A stretch of 64,000 nucleotides of DNA, from assembly GCA_030849065.1 (NCBI GenBank), contig JASAON010001644.1, positions 62,001-126,000 of the forward strand, read 5' to 3'. Numbering within the stretch: the stretch's first letter is position 1; each line of letters begins with the position of its first letter. The notes beneath the pieces are model-generated. The model worked only from the letters and a program-made list of their open reading frames with translations. It was not told where the DNA came from and did not search any database. Origin of the DNA: Jaenimonas drosophilae. Lineage: Eukaryota; Euglenozoa; Kinetoplastea; Trypanosomatida; Trypanosomatidae. The position numbers and the translations under genes were made by a program. Below are positions 48,178 through 57,978 of the stretch, one piece after another.

Positions 48178-48422
48178 GGATACAGTCTAAAGTGATGCTG
48201 GTGAAGTCTGAATGTAGCAGAGTGACTCAGTATGTATCTGCGGCACCTGCCGTCTCAAAACTTGGGGCAGGAAGGGGGGAGGGGGGAAGGGCGGTGGGGA
48301 TAAGAATCAGTAGCGACGGCATGGATACTTTTAAGATGAAGACAAGAGGAATTGTGGTGTTGCATCTCGTGTCACGTGCAGACTACTCCTGCGCCACAGC
48401 GATTACACTACTCCTCCACGGT

Positions 48423-51400
48423 CTACTTCTGTCCTCCAACTGTAGCACCAAAAAGAGATGACGCAAGAACTGCAGTTGAGTCCTTATCCACCGCCGCAAG
48501 CTCGCGACGGCGGGAGGTTGCGATGCGCTCCGCCAGGAACTGATCTGTGCCTTTGATTAGCAAGTCGAGTGTTTCGGCCGCCGTTGCGCCACCTGCCACT
48601 TCTTGGTCCTTTGCCTCCGTGGTACGCTCTTGGAACTCAGCGAGAGGGGCCGTTACCTGGGGTGCGGCGACCGTACTCTCCGTGAAGCCCTGACGTGGTC
48701 GGGGGCTGTACAGAAGTTGCTCTCGCATGGCGGAGGTGAGGCCTGTCACACTCAGCTGATCAGCCAAGGATGGACTGTAGAGGGCCTCCTCACTCGCTTG
48801 TCGAAGTTGGGAAAGGAAAGATGCAAAGGCAGGCACTTCGGTTGGGGGAGCCTTCTCGGGGCACTCCTCCAGATTGGCCAGAGACGTCCACGAGATGGAG
48901 TGCTCCGCGGTGGTGGCTGCGCTCAGGTCAGCGAGAATGTAGTTACCCTCCACCCATCCCTCCGCCATGGGTGGGCGACCAACGTGGTAAAGGTAGTGCG
49001 AATCCTGCCGATTAACCTTCAAGGTCGACTCCACGGCCATACGCAGTGAGACGAGGCCTGCATGGGTGAAGTGATTGTTGCCAAGGTGGTATGTCACCCC
49101 TCGAGCATTGCGCTCCGGGTTCGACCACTGCGAGAAGGCGTGACGCTCGGCAAGGACAACCAAACCAACGGTGATGGCGTGATCTCCCAGTCCGCAGCCA
49201 TCCAGCCCCAGCGAAAAAGCACCATCCTCTTCACTCTCATCCACACCATGGTGGTTATCCGCGACGTTCGATGCACCTGCTTCTCCACACGAATGACGAA
49301 CGGCAGAGCGGGAGCGACGGCCCGTCTCCTCTGCTGCGTGAGATGCATGCCTATCAAAGGTACGTCGCATCGAGCCGCGGAGTACAGCAGCAGCCAGAAG
49401 AGCTCCACTGCAGCCGTGCTTCCGCCGACGACGCGAGGGTGGTGCCTCACCAAGTTGGTTCTCTGAGAGGTCGAGGCACCTCAAATTTGGCAGCATAAAG
49501 TGGCGCACAATGGTTGGAAAGGTGGCGCCGTGAAGGCCTTCGTCTGGATGGCTCCGCACTGGAGGAGTGGTCATGGACGACGCGTGTGGCCGTGGAGTGA
49601 CGGCTGAATCCTCAGCGACATCGTGCATCGCAAACGAGGTGAGTTCATGTAGATCTTGAAGACCCTCCACCTCACGCTCCATGCTGGCACAGCTCTCCAC
49701 CACAGCAGACCCCGCTGGCCTCCAGTAAGACTCAGAAACAAGGAAGGCCGTTGAGGGCACACCGCGACCCATTCCAGCTCCCACAGAGGCAGAGGTTCCG
49801 GACAGGGAAGCTGAATCCCCTTCGCTAGCCTCCTCGTCCACGTCACTGATGCTTGTTGCAGCCGCAGCAGTATCATCCGTGGGTGGGGCTTCCCAGAGAG
49901 GGAGAAGTAGTGTGGCTAGCCACGGCAACGAGCGAGCAGTGCACCCAATCCCACGTAGACGAAGCTCCTCTAGGAGCGCCAAGGGGTGGGCAAGGGAGCC
50001 CAGGCGATGTTCCTCGTGGGGGAGGCACGAAAAGCGTTGCAGCCCAACAGATAGTACCCCGGAGCACACCTCCTCCAGTGACAGAATCACATGCACAAGC
50101 TCCACAACACCACAATCATCCAAGGCTGTGTAGCTTAAATCCAGGCATCGCAGAAAGTTGAGCTGTTGGTGGTGAAGCAGAAGCAGAGGACGAACGGCAC
50201 CAAAGAGGGGTGACGCGGCGGGCGGGTCTGAGGTAAGGCTACTGCTCTCCACCTCTTCTTCCTGAGACTCCTCCCCCTCCTCGCATTCGATTCGAGGGGT
50301 GTCCGTTGGTACGTTCATCCTTGTGGCAGTATCTGCCGATATCAATGCCGCCACTGCTGAAACCACCTCTGACAAGGTTGGTGAGTAGCCCGCAATGATA
50401 CCCAACAGCATGTTGGAGAAGTCACGAGTGCCCCATTCACAACCAACGAGGAGAACGCAGAAGCCACGTTCATGGCCCTCACCGTCGTCCAGGTAGCCAT
50501 CCCGCCGTAGACCTTCACGGAGGGCAACGAGTGATGATGTAGTTGAAGAATGAGCCGCGTTGGACAGGGTGGAATCCCCATCATCATTGTCGTCTTCGCT
50601 GCCATCCTGACTCGTGAACGCAGCCCATGACGAGAGTCGCATCCCCACAGCGTACGCAGTGGTTGTTGTGGTTGCTGCTTCTTGATGAAGATTGTTGAAG
50701 GAGAGATTCACCGTCTGAATCACAAGGCTGCCATCGGTAGTAGAAGAGCTCGAGGGATGATCTTCAAGAGCTGTTTGTAGCACCACCTCCACGGAGCGGT
50801 GGGACAAATGGTTGTTCTTCAACGAGAGACGACGAAATGGAGTGAATAGCGAGGGGTGGTCTGCCTGACGGCGTCTAAAGCGATGAAGCGCAGTCAGCGC
50901 CGTGCAGATGGTAAAGCAACCCTCGTCGGTGAGGTCCACTGCGTCAAGGACGAGAGTTCTGAGTCTGACGAGAAGTGGGGAAGAGCCCCCCTGTAGGTGA
51001 ATCAGCTGAGCGAGCTGCATCGCCCCGTCATCACCAATCGGACAGTTGGAGAGATTCACACGTGTGAGGAGGGCCCCCTCCGTAGACTGGATCACCGAGC
51101 GTACGTTGAGCCAACGCTGGGCAAGCAACTCCACAGCCCGTCCAGTCAGTTCCTGATGTCCGCTGAGGTCCAGGCTCTCCACATGCATCATCACCTCTAT
51201 GAGGAAGGGATCAAGTAGGCTCGATTCCCTTCTCGTGCTGCAATGCTGAATACTCACGGAGGGAGGACAGCGAATGTGATGAAGCGAGGAGTGGCTATTG
51301 GTGGGACACTCAAAAGGATCTCCACTTTGTGCGTCGTCTCGGACACGGTTCATCCAGGTGCGCATGAAGTTACAGGCTTCATCCAACTCCTCACCGTCCA

Positions 51401-51602
51401 GCACCGCGTTGCTCGATTTGTTCGTTGAACTGGCTTCATGCTGGCCCAACGTAGGTCTTAGGCTCAACTCAGTGACCGCATTACGGTAGGCCTGAGTGAG
51501 GGAAATCGTCCCCACCTCTCGGTCGGCTCGTCGTGGTAACAGAGGGCCAATAATGGGGAACGAATGAAAAACGTCGTACAGCGTGGGTAAAAACTGGCTC
51601 AT
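48423..51602 (-). CDS. very large leucine-rich repeat protein
   Basis: A 1059-residue protein with leucine-rich repeats of the RNI type in the first half and again near 490-560 and 690-800: VESLDLSGHQELTGRAVELL, RVNLSNCPIGDDGAMQLAQL, LSLKNNHLSHRSVEVV, LRCLDLSYTALDDCGVV, LRCLDLSENQLGE. Long Ser/Thr/Asp/Glu-rich loops separate the repeat blocks, so the solenoid is interrupted. The last 150 residues form helices (EFQERTTEAKDQEVA). No catalytic motif. LRR proteins of this build are abundant in kinetoplastids and often unstudied. The start is the first ATG of the frame. Confidence 0.8.
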   Translation of the reverse strand: MSQFLPTLYDVFHSFPIIGPLLPRRADREVGTISLTQAYRNAVTELSLRPTLGQHEASSTNKSSNAVLDGEELDEACNFMRTWMNRVRDDAQSGDPFECPTNSHSSLHHIRCPPSVSIQHCSTRRESSLLDPFLIEVMMHVESLDLSGHQELTGRAVELLAQRWLNVRSVIQSTEGALLTRVNLSNCPIGDDGAMQLAQLIHLQGGSSPLLVRLRTLVLDAVDLTDEGCFTICTALTALHRFRRRQADHPSLFTPFRRLSLKNNHLSHRSVEVVLQTALEDHPSSSSTTDGSLVIQTVNLSFNNLHQEAATTTTTAYAVGMRLSSWAAFTSQDGSEDDNDDGDSTLSNAAHSSTTSSLVALREGLRRDGYLDDGEGHERGFCVLLVGCEWGTRDFSNMLLGIIAGYSPTLSEVVSAVAALISADTATRMNVPTDTPRIECEEGEESQEEEVESSSLTSDPPAASPLFGAVRPLLLLHHQQLNFLRCLDLSYTALDDCGVVELVHVILSLEEVCSGVLSVGLQRFSCLPHEEHRLGSLAHPLALLEELRLRGIGCTARSLPWLATLLLPLWEAPPTDDTAAAATSISDVDEEASEGDSASLSGTSASVGAGMGRGVPSTAFLVSESYWRPAGSAVVESCASMEREVEGLQDLHELTSFAMHDVAEDSAVTPRPHASSMTTPPVRSHPDEGLHGATFPTIVRHFMLPNLRCLDLSENQLGEAPPSRRRRKHGCSGALLAAAVLRGSMRRTFDRHASHAAEETGRRSRSAVRHSCGEAGASNVADNHHGVDESEEDGAFSLGLDGCGLGDHAITVGLVVLAERHAFSQWSNPERNARGVTYHLGNNHFTHAGLVSLRMAVESTLKVNRQDSHYLYHVGRPPMAEGWVEGNYILADLSAATTAEHSISWTSLANLEECPEKAPPTEVPAFASFLSQLRQASEEALYSPSLADQLSVTGLTSAMREQLLYSPRPRQGFTESTVAAPQVTAPLAEFQERTTEAKDQEVAGGATAAETLDLLIKGTDQFLAERIATSRRRELAAVDKDSTAVLASSLFGATVGGQK

Positions 51603-51894
51603 AGCGGAAGTGTTCTAGTCAATGTGATGAAGCAGAACAACACGTCGTTCCACGTCAGAGAGGAGCTGTGCTCGCTTGTTAGCAGTTGGTACGATCGTTA
51701 CCGCCTACGAGCAGAACAGAGAAAAAAAAAGAAAAAAGAAGGTTCCATGAAACATGTGCATGGGGCATCATCCTCAGAAGAAGAGAAACAAATAAATGTC
51801 AGAGGATTCACTACCCATTCAACAAAAGCATGACTCTTCAAACAGTCAGCCCACGGTATCGTTCGCCGCTTTCCTGCATGCAGCAACAACATCT

Positions 51895-52500
51895 CTACAT
51901 GTTGGAGCACAGATTGGTGTATCGGTTCGCCTGGTTATTCATCAGGAGGGCAATGATGAGCCCATATAGGCCTAGTGCCTCGGAGAAGATCAGCATGAGC
52001 ACCATCGCCACAAAGATTTGGTCCTGCTTTCCGTAGGCACGAGCGGCAGTGTCACCCACCACGCCAATGGAGAGACCTGCAGCAAGGGCCGCAAGTCCAG
52101 CGGCGAGACCAGCGCCCAAATGCATGTATCCGGCGTAGGATGAATAGGTATAGGGCTCAGTTTTGATGTTGTTGTTGATGATCACGGCGATGATGAGGCC
52201 GTAGATGCCGAGGATTCCAGCCATGACCACTGGCACAATGCCGCGCATAATCTTCTCCGGTGCCGTGAGACCAAGATAGGCAACCCCAACTCCTGACTTG
52301 GCAGCGCCGTACGCTGATCCCATATTTGCGAAGATGAGAGCCAAAGCAGCACCAAGTGATCCAAAAAGTCCTGCACTTTGGGGGTACATGAGCGCCATGC
52401 AGAGCTCTAGTCGATTAGTGGTTACATCAGCCGCCTGTGCCACGTAGAGACCACATGCGCATAGAGCCGCAGCAAAGACCTTGACGGCTTGACGAGTCAT
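51895..52500 (-). CDS. V-type ATPase proteolipid subunit c
   Basis: A 201-residue membrane proteolipid that forms the proton-carrying ring of the V-ATPase, acidifying acidocalcisomes, lysosome-like compartments and other vesicles. Four core transmembrane helices include FGSLGAALALIFANMGSAYG, the GIVPVVMAGILGIYG segment, LAAGLAALAAGLSIG and the last helix with the essential Glu in IFSEALGLYGLI (near residue 173). There is an extra hydrophobic N terminus (about 1-23, ending ADVTT) that looks like a signal peptide or fifth helix. Ordinary subunit c is about 160 residues, so this extension is notable. The open frame begins with TTG; the first ATG is at 52500. Confidence 0.92.
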   Translation of the reverse strand: MTRQAVKVFAAALCACGLYVAQAADVTTNRLELCMALMYPQSAGLFGSLGAALALIFANMGSAYGAAKSGVGVAYLGLTAPEKIMRGIVPVVMAGILGIYGLIIAVIINNNIKTEPYTYSSYAGYMHLGAGLAAGLAALAAGLSIGVVGDTAARAYGKQDQIFVAMVLMLIFSEALGLYGLIIALLMNNQANRYTNLCSNM

Positions 52501-52982
52501 GGCAACACAAATCAAGAGATACACCAAAGTATATCCGCAACGATACGACGAAAGAGTAAATAAGTCTACTCGGCTGGACTTTGGAAACGCTAGAGTCCTT
52601 AGCTGCCTGTCCTACGCAAAGACCGGACAACACACAGTGTATAGCACACTTTGACAGAAGATAGAAGAAAAGAAGTAAAAAGAACACTCCTTCACACAGT
52701 CGCGGTAACGTCTAGCTACAGACCTCCAGTGGTTGCTGTTTGTATGTGTCATTCATGGTCTACTCGTCATCCCTCTTGTGACGGATATCTAATCAGCGAA
52801 GACAAGCGTTTCAGATAACTAGAGCATATCACCCTCCACACCTCTTGCACCACATCTCAGTCAGGTTTCCAAGGGAGCAGTTGGCCTTCATCTTTCTCAG
52901 AGCACACTAAGACTCCGTGACCATAGCGTCTATCCTCGCAATGGCCTCAGAAAAGATGCCCAACAATAATCGAATTTCACGT
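52501..52982. other. intergenic
   Basis: Spacer of about 480 bp between the unknown gene at 52983 and the V-ATPase gene. Nothing recognised apart from A/T-rich stretches near 52655-52685. Confidence 0.6.
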
Positions 52983-54875
52983 CTAAATGTCGCTGGGCGG
53001 TGATGGATTGTGGCCTCCTCTCAACGCTGCCTCCATTGCCGCGTTGGCCGTCACGACGGCAGAGATGGCCAACATGCGCGCCCGCTCTAAGTCCTCGGCA
53101 GTAACTCCTGCCACCGGTTGAGCTCCGCCGTGAGTTGACCACAGGCTCGGGTCCTCGTCGCGTGCCACCAACGCCTGGCCGGATGGCGGCTGTCCCTGCT
53201 CCGCAGCGGTATCGGCCGCATACCGACGCTCAGACCCACTCTCTTGCTGCTGTGGTGCTGGATAGCGATCTGACGGGCCTCCGTAGCTACGCTGGGCATC
53301 AATCACATCTTCAGCGTTCGACGGCATGGCACCACCACGACTGTGGTCGATGGAGCACCTCTCCGGTAGGCGGGAGGACCGGCTGGCACGGTCCGTTGGG
53401 CAGCGCTGGTACGGGTATACTGGAGGACGGCTTGCCCCCTCTCCAGACAGCGCACCACCCATCGGATCCACGTGACGGGAGGACACCTCCGGTCGATCCG
53501 ACGGAGGGGCGTGGTAGGAGGTCTCTGCAATCAGCCGTGGACCATCAGAAAGCTCCGAGGCGTAGCTTTGGCCATTGTTTCGCTGCGCCGCCCGCTCGGA
53601 CTGACGAATGTTGGTGGCTACGGAATCCTTTGGGTTGATACCCTTGCGTGCCTCCATGGCCATCGAAGTGTTCGCGTCCAGGAAACGAAGGACAGGCGGA
53701 AGATAGAAGTTTTGCATGCGAGCGCGTCGCTGAATATAGCCGCCCACAACACGTAGCTCCTCCTCGGTAAAACACTCAAAGGTGACGGCGTCAACGGCAT
53801 CAACATTGGCCAAGAAGAAGCGAATGCCGTCCTCGGAGAAGGGAGACGCTCCTTGGTCGAGCGGGGGGTTGCCGCCCAGCGACTCACGGAAGGGTGCGCG
53901 TGGATCTCTGTCGCGAAGCACACGAGGATCAAAGCCCTTGATCTCTGCCAGTAGCAACAAGCTATAGCTGCGCTTGCCCAGGCTATCGCGCATCGTTGTC
54001 TCTACAAAGGACTGGAGTGCGCATGCGAGTACATCACATGGGGTGTTGTCGGGAAGACTAGGACGGCTGGCTCGTTCACCCCCATCACCTTCGCCGTCAT
54101 CATTGACGGCAATGCCGAAGAAGGGGGCATAGGCGCAGTCACAGGCGGCTTCTGCAGCCACACACGTGCCAGCCACCACCTGCGCACGTAGACAGAGGGG
54201 CATACGCGGGGCGTAGTCGTTCAAGAAGAGACAGGGTGTGCTGTTGAGTGCCAGTCGCAAGAGCCCAGAGGTACGGATCAGCATGGATGCGTCCATGCCG
54301 TTATGGCATGGAGTGGCAACATACTCCAAGGGCCCCCGTTCCGATTTTGATCCACGAAGGTGTAGTGGAAGGTGGGAAGGAGAGCGAACAAAGGCGCGTG
54401 AGATGTCCGACAAGTTGGCGTTAATGTAAACCGTCTGAATAAAGAAGCGGTTGAATCCAAATTCGTCAATGGAGGCCTCCAGCATGGAGGCACCTTCCTC
54501 CGTCAGTTGCCGTGGGCAAGGAACGATAGCAGCAAAGGGCGTACGTGTGGCCAGCTTCTCCACGTGAAACCAGGTGCTAATTTCATGGCCACCCTCATCC
54601 TCGATCTTGTAGCGATCGTGGGCACCCATCCACGCTGCGAACTCCGGGTTCGTCATCGCGTTGACCTCCTCATCCTGAATCATCTCGGTAAGCTCTTCCG
54701 TACGAATCCGCTGTTGCTCTTCAACAACGAAACACCGCTTCAGCTCTTCATTCCAAACACCCTGCTTGACCTCCACCGTGCGAATGCGAGCAAGCAGTTG
54801 GTTTGCCTCCTCTACGAGGCGTGCGTAGTCCTCTGGCGTCACTTGTTGATCATCTGGTAAATGGTTGCTGTGCAT
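52983..54875 (-). CDS. hypothetical protein with folded N-terminal half
   Basis: A 630-residue protein I do not recognise. Residues about 10-85 are helical and charged (EANQLLARIRTVEVKQGVWN). A segment of about 300 residues follows with mixed strands and helices and several Cys (LFLNDYAPRMPLCLRAQVVAGTC), including FGFNRFFIQTVYINANLSDISRAF, and looks like a globular domain. From about 420 the protein is low complexity (Arg, Ser, Pro, Gln), ending in a short Ala-rich helix (ARMLAISAVVTANAAMEAAL). The frame's first codon is TTG at 54902; the ATG at 54875 is used. No targeting signal seen. Confidence 0.7.
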   Translation of the reverse strand: MHSNHLPDDQQVTPEDYARLVEEANQLLARIRTVEVKQGVWNEELKRCFVVEEQQRIRTEELTEMIQDEEVNAMTNPEFAAWMGAHDRYKIEDEGGHEISTWFHVEKLATRTPFAAIVPCPRQLTEEGASMLEASIDEFGFNRFFIQTVYINANLSDISRAFVRSPSHLPLHLRGSKSERGPLEYVATPCHNGMDASMLIRTSGLLRLALNSTPCLFLNDYAPRMPLCLRAQVVAGTCVAAEAACDCAYAPFFGIAVNDDGEGDGGERASRPSLPDNTPCDVLACALQSFVETTMRDSLGKRSYSLLLLAEIKGFDPRVLRDRDPRAPFRESLGGNPPLDQGASPFSEDGIRFFLANVDAVDAVTFECFTEEELRVVGGYIQRRARMQNFYLPPVLRFLDANTSMAMEARKGINPKDSVATNIRQSERAAQRNNGQSYASELSDGPRLIAETSYHAPPSDRPEVSSRHVDPMGGALSGEGASRPPVYPYQRCPTDRASRSSRLPERCSIDHSRGGAMPSNAEDVIDAQRSYGGPSDRYPAPQQQESGSERRYAADTAAEQGQPPSGQALVARDEDPSLWSTHGGAQPVAGVTAEDLERARMLAISAVVTANAAMEAALRGGHNPSPPSDI

Positions 54876-55159
54876 GCTGAAGTAGCCACAGGAGATCGGC
54901 AATTTCTAAAATTTGGAAGTTCGGATGTCGACGACAATATCTTTGTGACGACTTCAAGGACGGAAAGAGAAACGCGAAGGAAAGGAAAGCAGGTTGCACC
55001 CACACTGAGAGGACATCTTTCTTCTTCTTCTTCATAATACAGACGTTAGTAGTCAAGCCAGCCTCAGCACATCCCCACTTAACCAAACTGTGATACCACA
55101 AATCAGTCGAATTCACCAACAAGTACGCTAAGCACATGCTACAGAACACCGTCGCTCCA

Positions 55160-57343
55160 TTAGGGGAGGTTGAGCAACTTCTTTAGGTTCTTCTTGTTCA
55201 CCTTGCCAGTTGGGTTCCGTGGAATCTCCGGCACAACAATGTAGCGCTCTGGGCACTTGTAGTGCGCAAGTAGAGGGTTTACCTCCTTCTTCATCTCATC
55301 CGTCACGGCAGGCAGCTCCAACGAGTTGGACGGGGAGTCAAACTTCAGGCCCTTGCTTTCAACCACCGCTGGTTGAAATGCAACAATGGCCACGACCATC
55401 TCCCCACGAACGTCGTCCTTCGCCCCCACCACCGCCACCTCGTAGAAGAGATCCTTGCGACTCAGAAGAACAGCCTCAATCTCCAGAGCGCTAAGCTTGT
55501 AGCCACGGCACTTAATGATATCAATGCTGGAACGGCCCAAAATGGCGAACGCATTTGGCTTCTTGGGGTCCTTGGAGTGAAGCACCCCGACGGTGTCTCC
55601 CGTGTCAAAGTACCTCTCGCCCGCCTCACTTACCCGCAGTTCCTTGCGGGTTGCCGTTGGGTTGTTCCAGTAGCGATCAAAGAGTGACTCCGAGGCGATG
55701 GCCAAGGCACCAACCTCGTCATACACATCACTGTTCTTCGGTGCGTCACTGGGCTCGGCATCTTTGGGTTGGTAAACGAGGGCTTTGACGGTGGGAAGGG
55801 GCGATCCAACCGTACCAGGAATTCGGTCCGACACGGGCATCAGGGGCTGGCTGAGCGCCATGCCAATCTCCGTCATGCCGTAGCGCTCAAGGAGCGTGTG
55901 CCCAGAAATCTCTCGGAACTGCTCCAGTGTGGGGACGGGGAGGGCCGCACTGCCTGACACCATCAGTCGAATACGCTGCTCGCACACCCGCTTGAAGGCC
56001 GTCTTCTCCACCGATGAATAGCTCTTCTGAATTGCCGCGATGAGTTTTGTGTAGATCGTTGGAACAGCCATCATCAAGGTGAGGTCCCCCTCCCCCAACC
56101 GTTTGGCAATGCGCACGGGGTTGTCAAACTTGGTTGACACACAGCGCGCACCAGAAGCAAGACTGCAGAGAAGCACATTGACGAGCCCATGCACGTGGTG
56201 GACAGGAAGAACATGAAGAATGGAGTCAGAGCTGCTCCACTTCCAGGCATCCTGCAGCACCTGAACCATGTTGGTCACACTGGCGTGGGTGTGTACTGCT
56301 CCTTTGGGCCGAGCTGTAGTACCAGAGGTGTAGATCATGAGGCAGTCGTCGTACGGTGAAGGTCTTGCCGATGGTTTCTCAAACCACAGGCGGAAGAGTG
56401 GGTTCAGCTCGCGTAGCTTATCCGAGTCAAAGTACAGAGGAGTTTCGTCATCTTCACTAGATAGAAAGTTCTTCTCGGCGAACTGTTCAGCGCGGAGGTT
56501 CTCCTGATGATCAACGTTGCGGCGCTCGACCTTTTCCTTCTCTTCGTCTAGCCGCCGTGTAATGTCCTCCGCAGTGCGCAGGGCCGACGGCTCGACGGAT
56601 ACGCCGATTTCTTCAGGAGAAAGCGGTGTCATGGACTCCTGCTTCACGGTGTGTGCTGCATCCCACTCAACCAACAATTTTTGAAGATCCATCACCGTGT
56701 TCACTTGATAGGTTTGGGTTTTGAGATCAGTGGAAGCTCCAGAGACCGCTCGTGAAGAAAGGCGCGTGAGCTCTTTCGACGTGCGTACATAGAGATCCTC
56801 ATACTCAGCCGGAAACTTGTCAGCAAGAAGCTTTGTCTCTCCAATAATGGTACGGCATCCGCTGTGCTCCAGAACGTACATCAGCTCATCGTTGTACTTC
56901 TGTGCCACCGACATCGGAGTGGCCATCTGGTTGATGGCCCAGCAGGCAAGAAGCGACACAACGTAGTTGTATCCAGGGCCTGACATGAGCGCGGCAGTGT
57001 AGAACCCTGTATCCTGCATATAATCACAACTTGGAGTGCGCTCACCCTGGGAAAAGATGCTTCGCACGTGTGACGGTTTCGATGGTTGTGTCCATCCCAA
57101 CGAAGGCGCGTTCTGCATCGCGGTCACAGCCTCTTTCCGAGTTACCAATGCATTCGCTGTATCCACCACATCCCTCTGCAGGCGCCCATAGGTGAAGTGT
57201 TGTGTTGGTAGACCGGGTAACTCAATCTGGAGAGCAACTTTGTTTGCTGGGGCAGCAAAGACGGCTTCAAGAACCTTGTTGAAGGAAAACAGAGTTGCGT
57301 AGGGCACCTTTGCAAGAAGTGGGCTGCGGAATGCACGGAACAT
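55160..57343 (-). CDS. acyl-CoA synthetase, ACSF3/malonyl-CoA synthetase-like
   Basis: A 727-residue AMP-forming acyl-CoA ligase, which activates a carboxylic acid with ATP and CoA. The phosphate loop is YTSGTTARPKG near 338-347, with Ala in place of the usual Gly after TT. ERYGMTEIGMALSQPL, FDTGDT, GRSSIDIIKCRGYKLSALEIE and the C-terminal NPTGKVNKK lysine are conserved. The GMTEIGMALS and GYKLSALEIE segments are most like ACSF3 (mitochondrial malonyl-CoA synthetase), though the substrate is not proven. The basic N terminus (MFRAFRSPLLAKVPYATLF) suggests mitochondrial import. It is about 150 residues longer than ACSF3, with a Glu/Lys-rich insertion at about 215-330. The ATG at 57343 is used; the frame also has GTG upstream. 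Confidence 0.88.
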   Translation of the reverse strand: MFRAFRSPLLAKVPYATLFSFNKVLEAVFAAPANKVALQIELPGLPTQHFTYGRLQRDVVDTANALVTRKEAVTAMQNAPSLGWTQPSKPSHVRSIFSQGERTPSCDYMQDTGFYTAALMSGPGYNYVVSLLACWAINQMATPMSVAQKYNDELMYVLEHSGCRTIIGETKLLADKFPAEYEDLYVRTSKELTRLSSRAVSGASTDLKTQTYQVNTVMDLQKLLVEWDAAHTVKQESMTPLSPEEIGVSVEPSALRTAEDITRRLDEEKEKVERRNVDHQENLRAEQFAEKNFLSSEDDETPLYFDSDKLRELNPLFRLWFEKPSARPSPYDDCLMIYTSGTTARPKGAVHTHASVTNMVQVLQDAWKWSSSDSILHVLPVHHVHGLVNVLLCSLASGARCVSTKFDNPVRIAKRLGEGDLTLMMAVPTIYTKLIAAIQKSYSSVEKTAFKRVCEQRIRLMVSGSAALPVPTLEQFREISGHTLLERYGMTEIGMALSQPLMPVSDRIPGTVGSPLPTVKALVYQPKDAEPSDAPKNSDVYDEVGALAIASESLFDRYWNNPTATRKELRVSEAGERYFDTGDTVGVLHSKDPKKPNAFAILGRSSIDIIKCRGYKLSALEIEAVLLSRKDLFYEVAVVGAKDDVRGEMVVAIVAFQPAVVESKGLKFDSPSNSLELPAVTDEMKKEVNPLLAHYKCPERYIVVPEIPRNPTGKVNKKNLKKLLNLP

Positions 57344-57978
57344 GATTTGGTATTGTATGTAGTAATGAAGAAACACGTCGCCCAGGATGGAAACGAGTGA
57401 GTATATGCAAGCAAAGAAATCAAGCGGCTGTGTAAGTTAGTATCCGAGTGTAGCCAAGCAAGCACGGGAAAAAGAAAAGGCTGCGCCACGTTATGATAGA
57501 ATACTTGGGAGCACTAGATGCTTGGTTGGTATCCTGTCGGTGCCAATATGGAGAGAGGAGTGCGCCGGATGCAAATAGGCAACGTACGAGAGAGAGAGAG
57601 AGAGAAAGACAGGTGGAATGGTAAATCCACGTCTGACTAACCTGTCGGAGATGAATCGATAGAGAGAGCAACTATTGGTTGCTATTATGGTGTAATAGTT
57701 TGATCGATGCTAAGTGCGAATGTACCTCGCAGAATGAGCTAATGAATTGATCTGGAGGCAAAATGAAAAGAATGGGGAATCTTTCTGTAAGGCTTGACAC
57801 TCAGATGGATGACTTCAACCCTCTGCGTACATAGTCGCACAGCATCATGACCTTTTTTTTCAAGAAATGAACTTGGGGGTGAGTTTTCACCCTCCCACTC
57901 TGCTGTCACACACAAGCATCCTCATCAAGGATCGCGCAACCGAAAACGCGTTTAGGCCAATGTTGCTGCGTTGGTTAC
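57344..57978. other. intergenic
   Basis: Spacer of about 630 bp between ETF-alpha and the acyl-CoA synthetase. A GA dinucleotide run (57589-57605; CT on the transcribed strand) is the best candidate splicing tract for the synthetase gene. Otherwise nothing recognised. Confidence 0.6.
57589..57605. repeat. GA/CT dinucleotide run
   Basis: About eight GA units. On the minus strand it is a CT run that could act as a trans-splicing pyrimidine tract for the acyl-CoA synthetase gene about 250 nt downstream. Confidence 0.75.
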
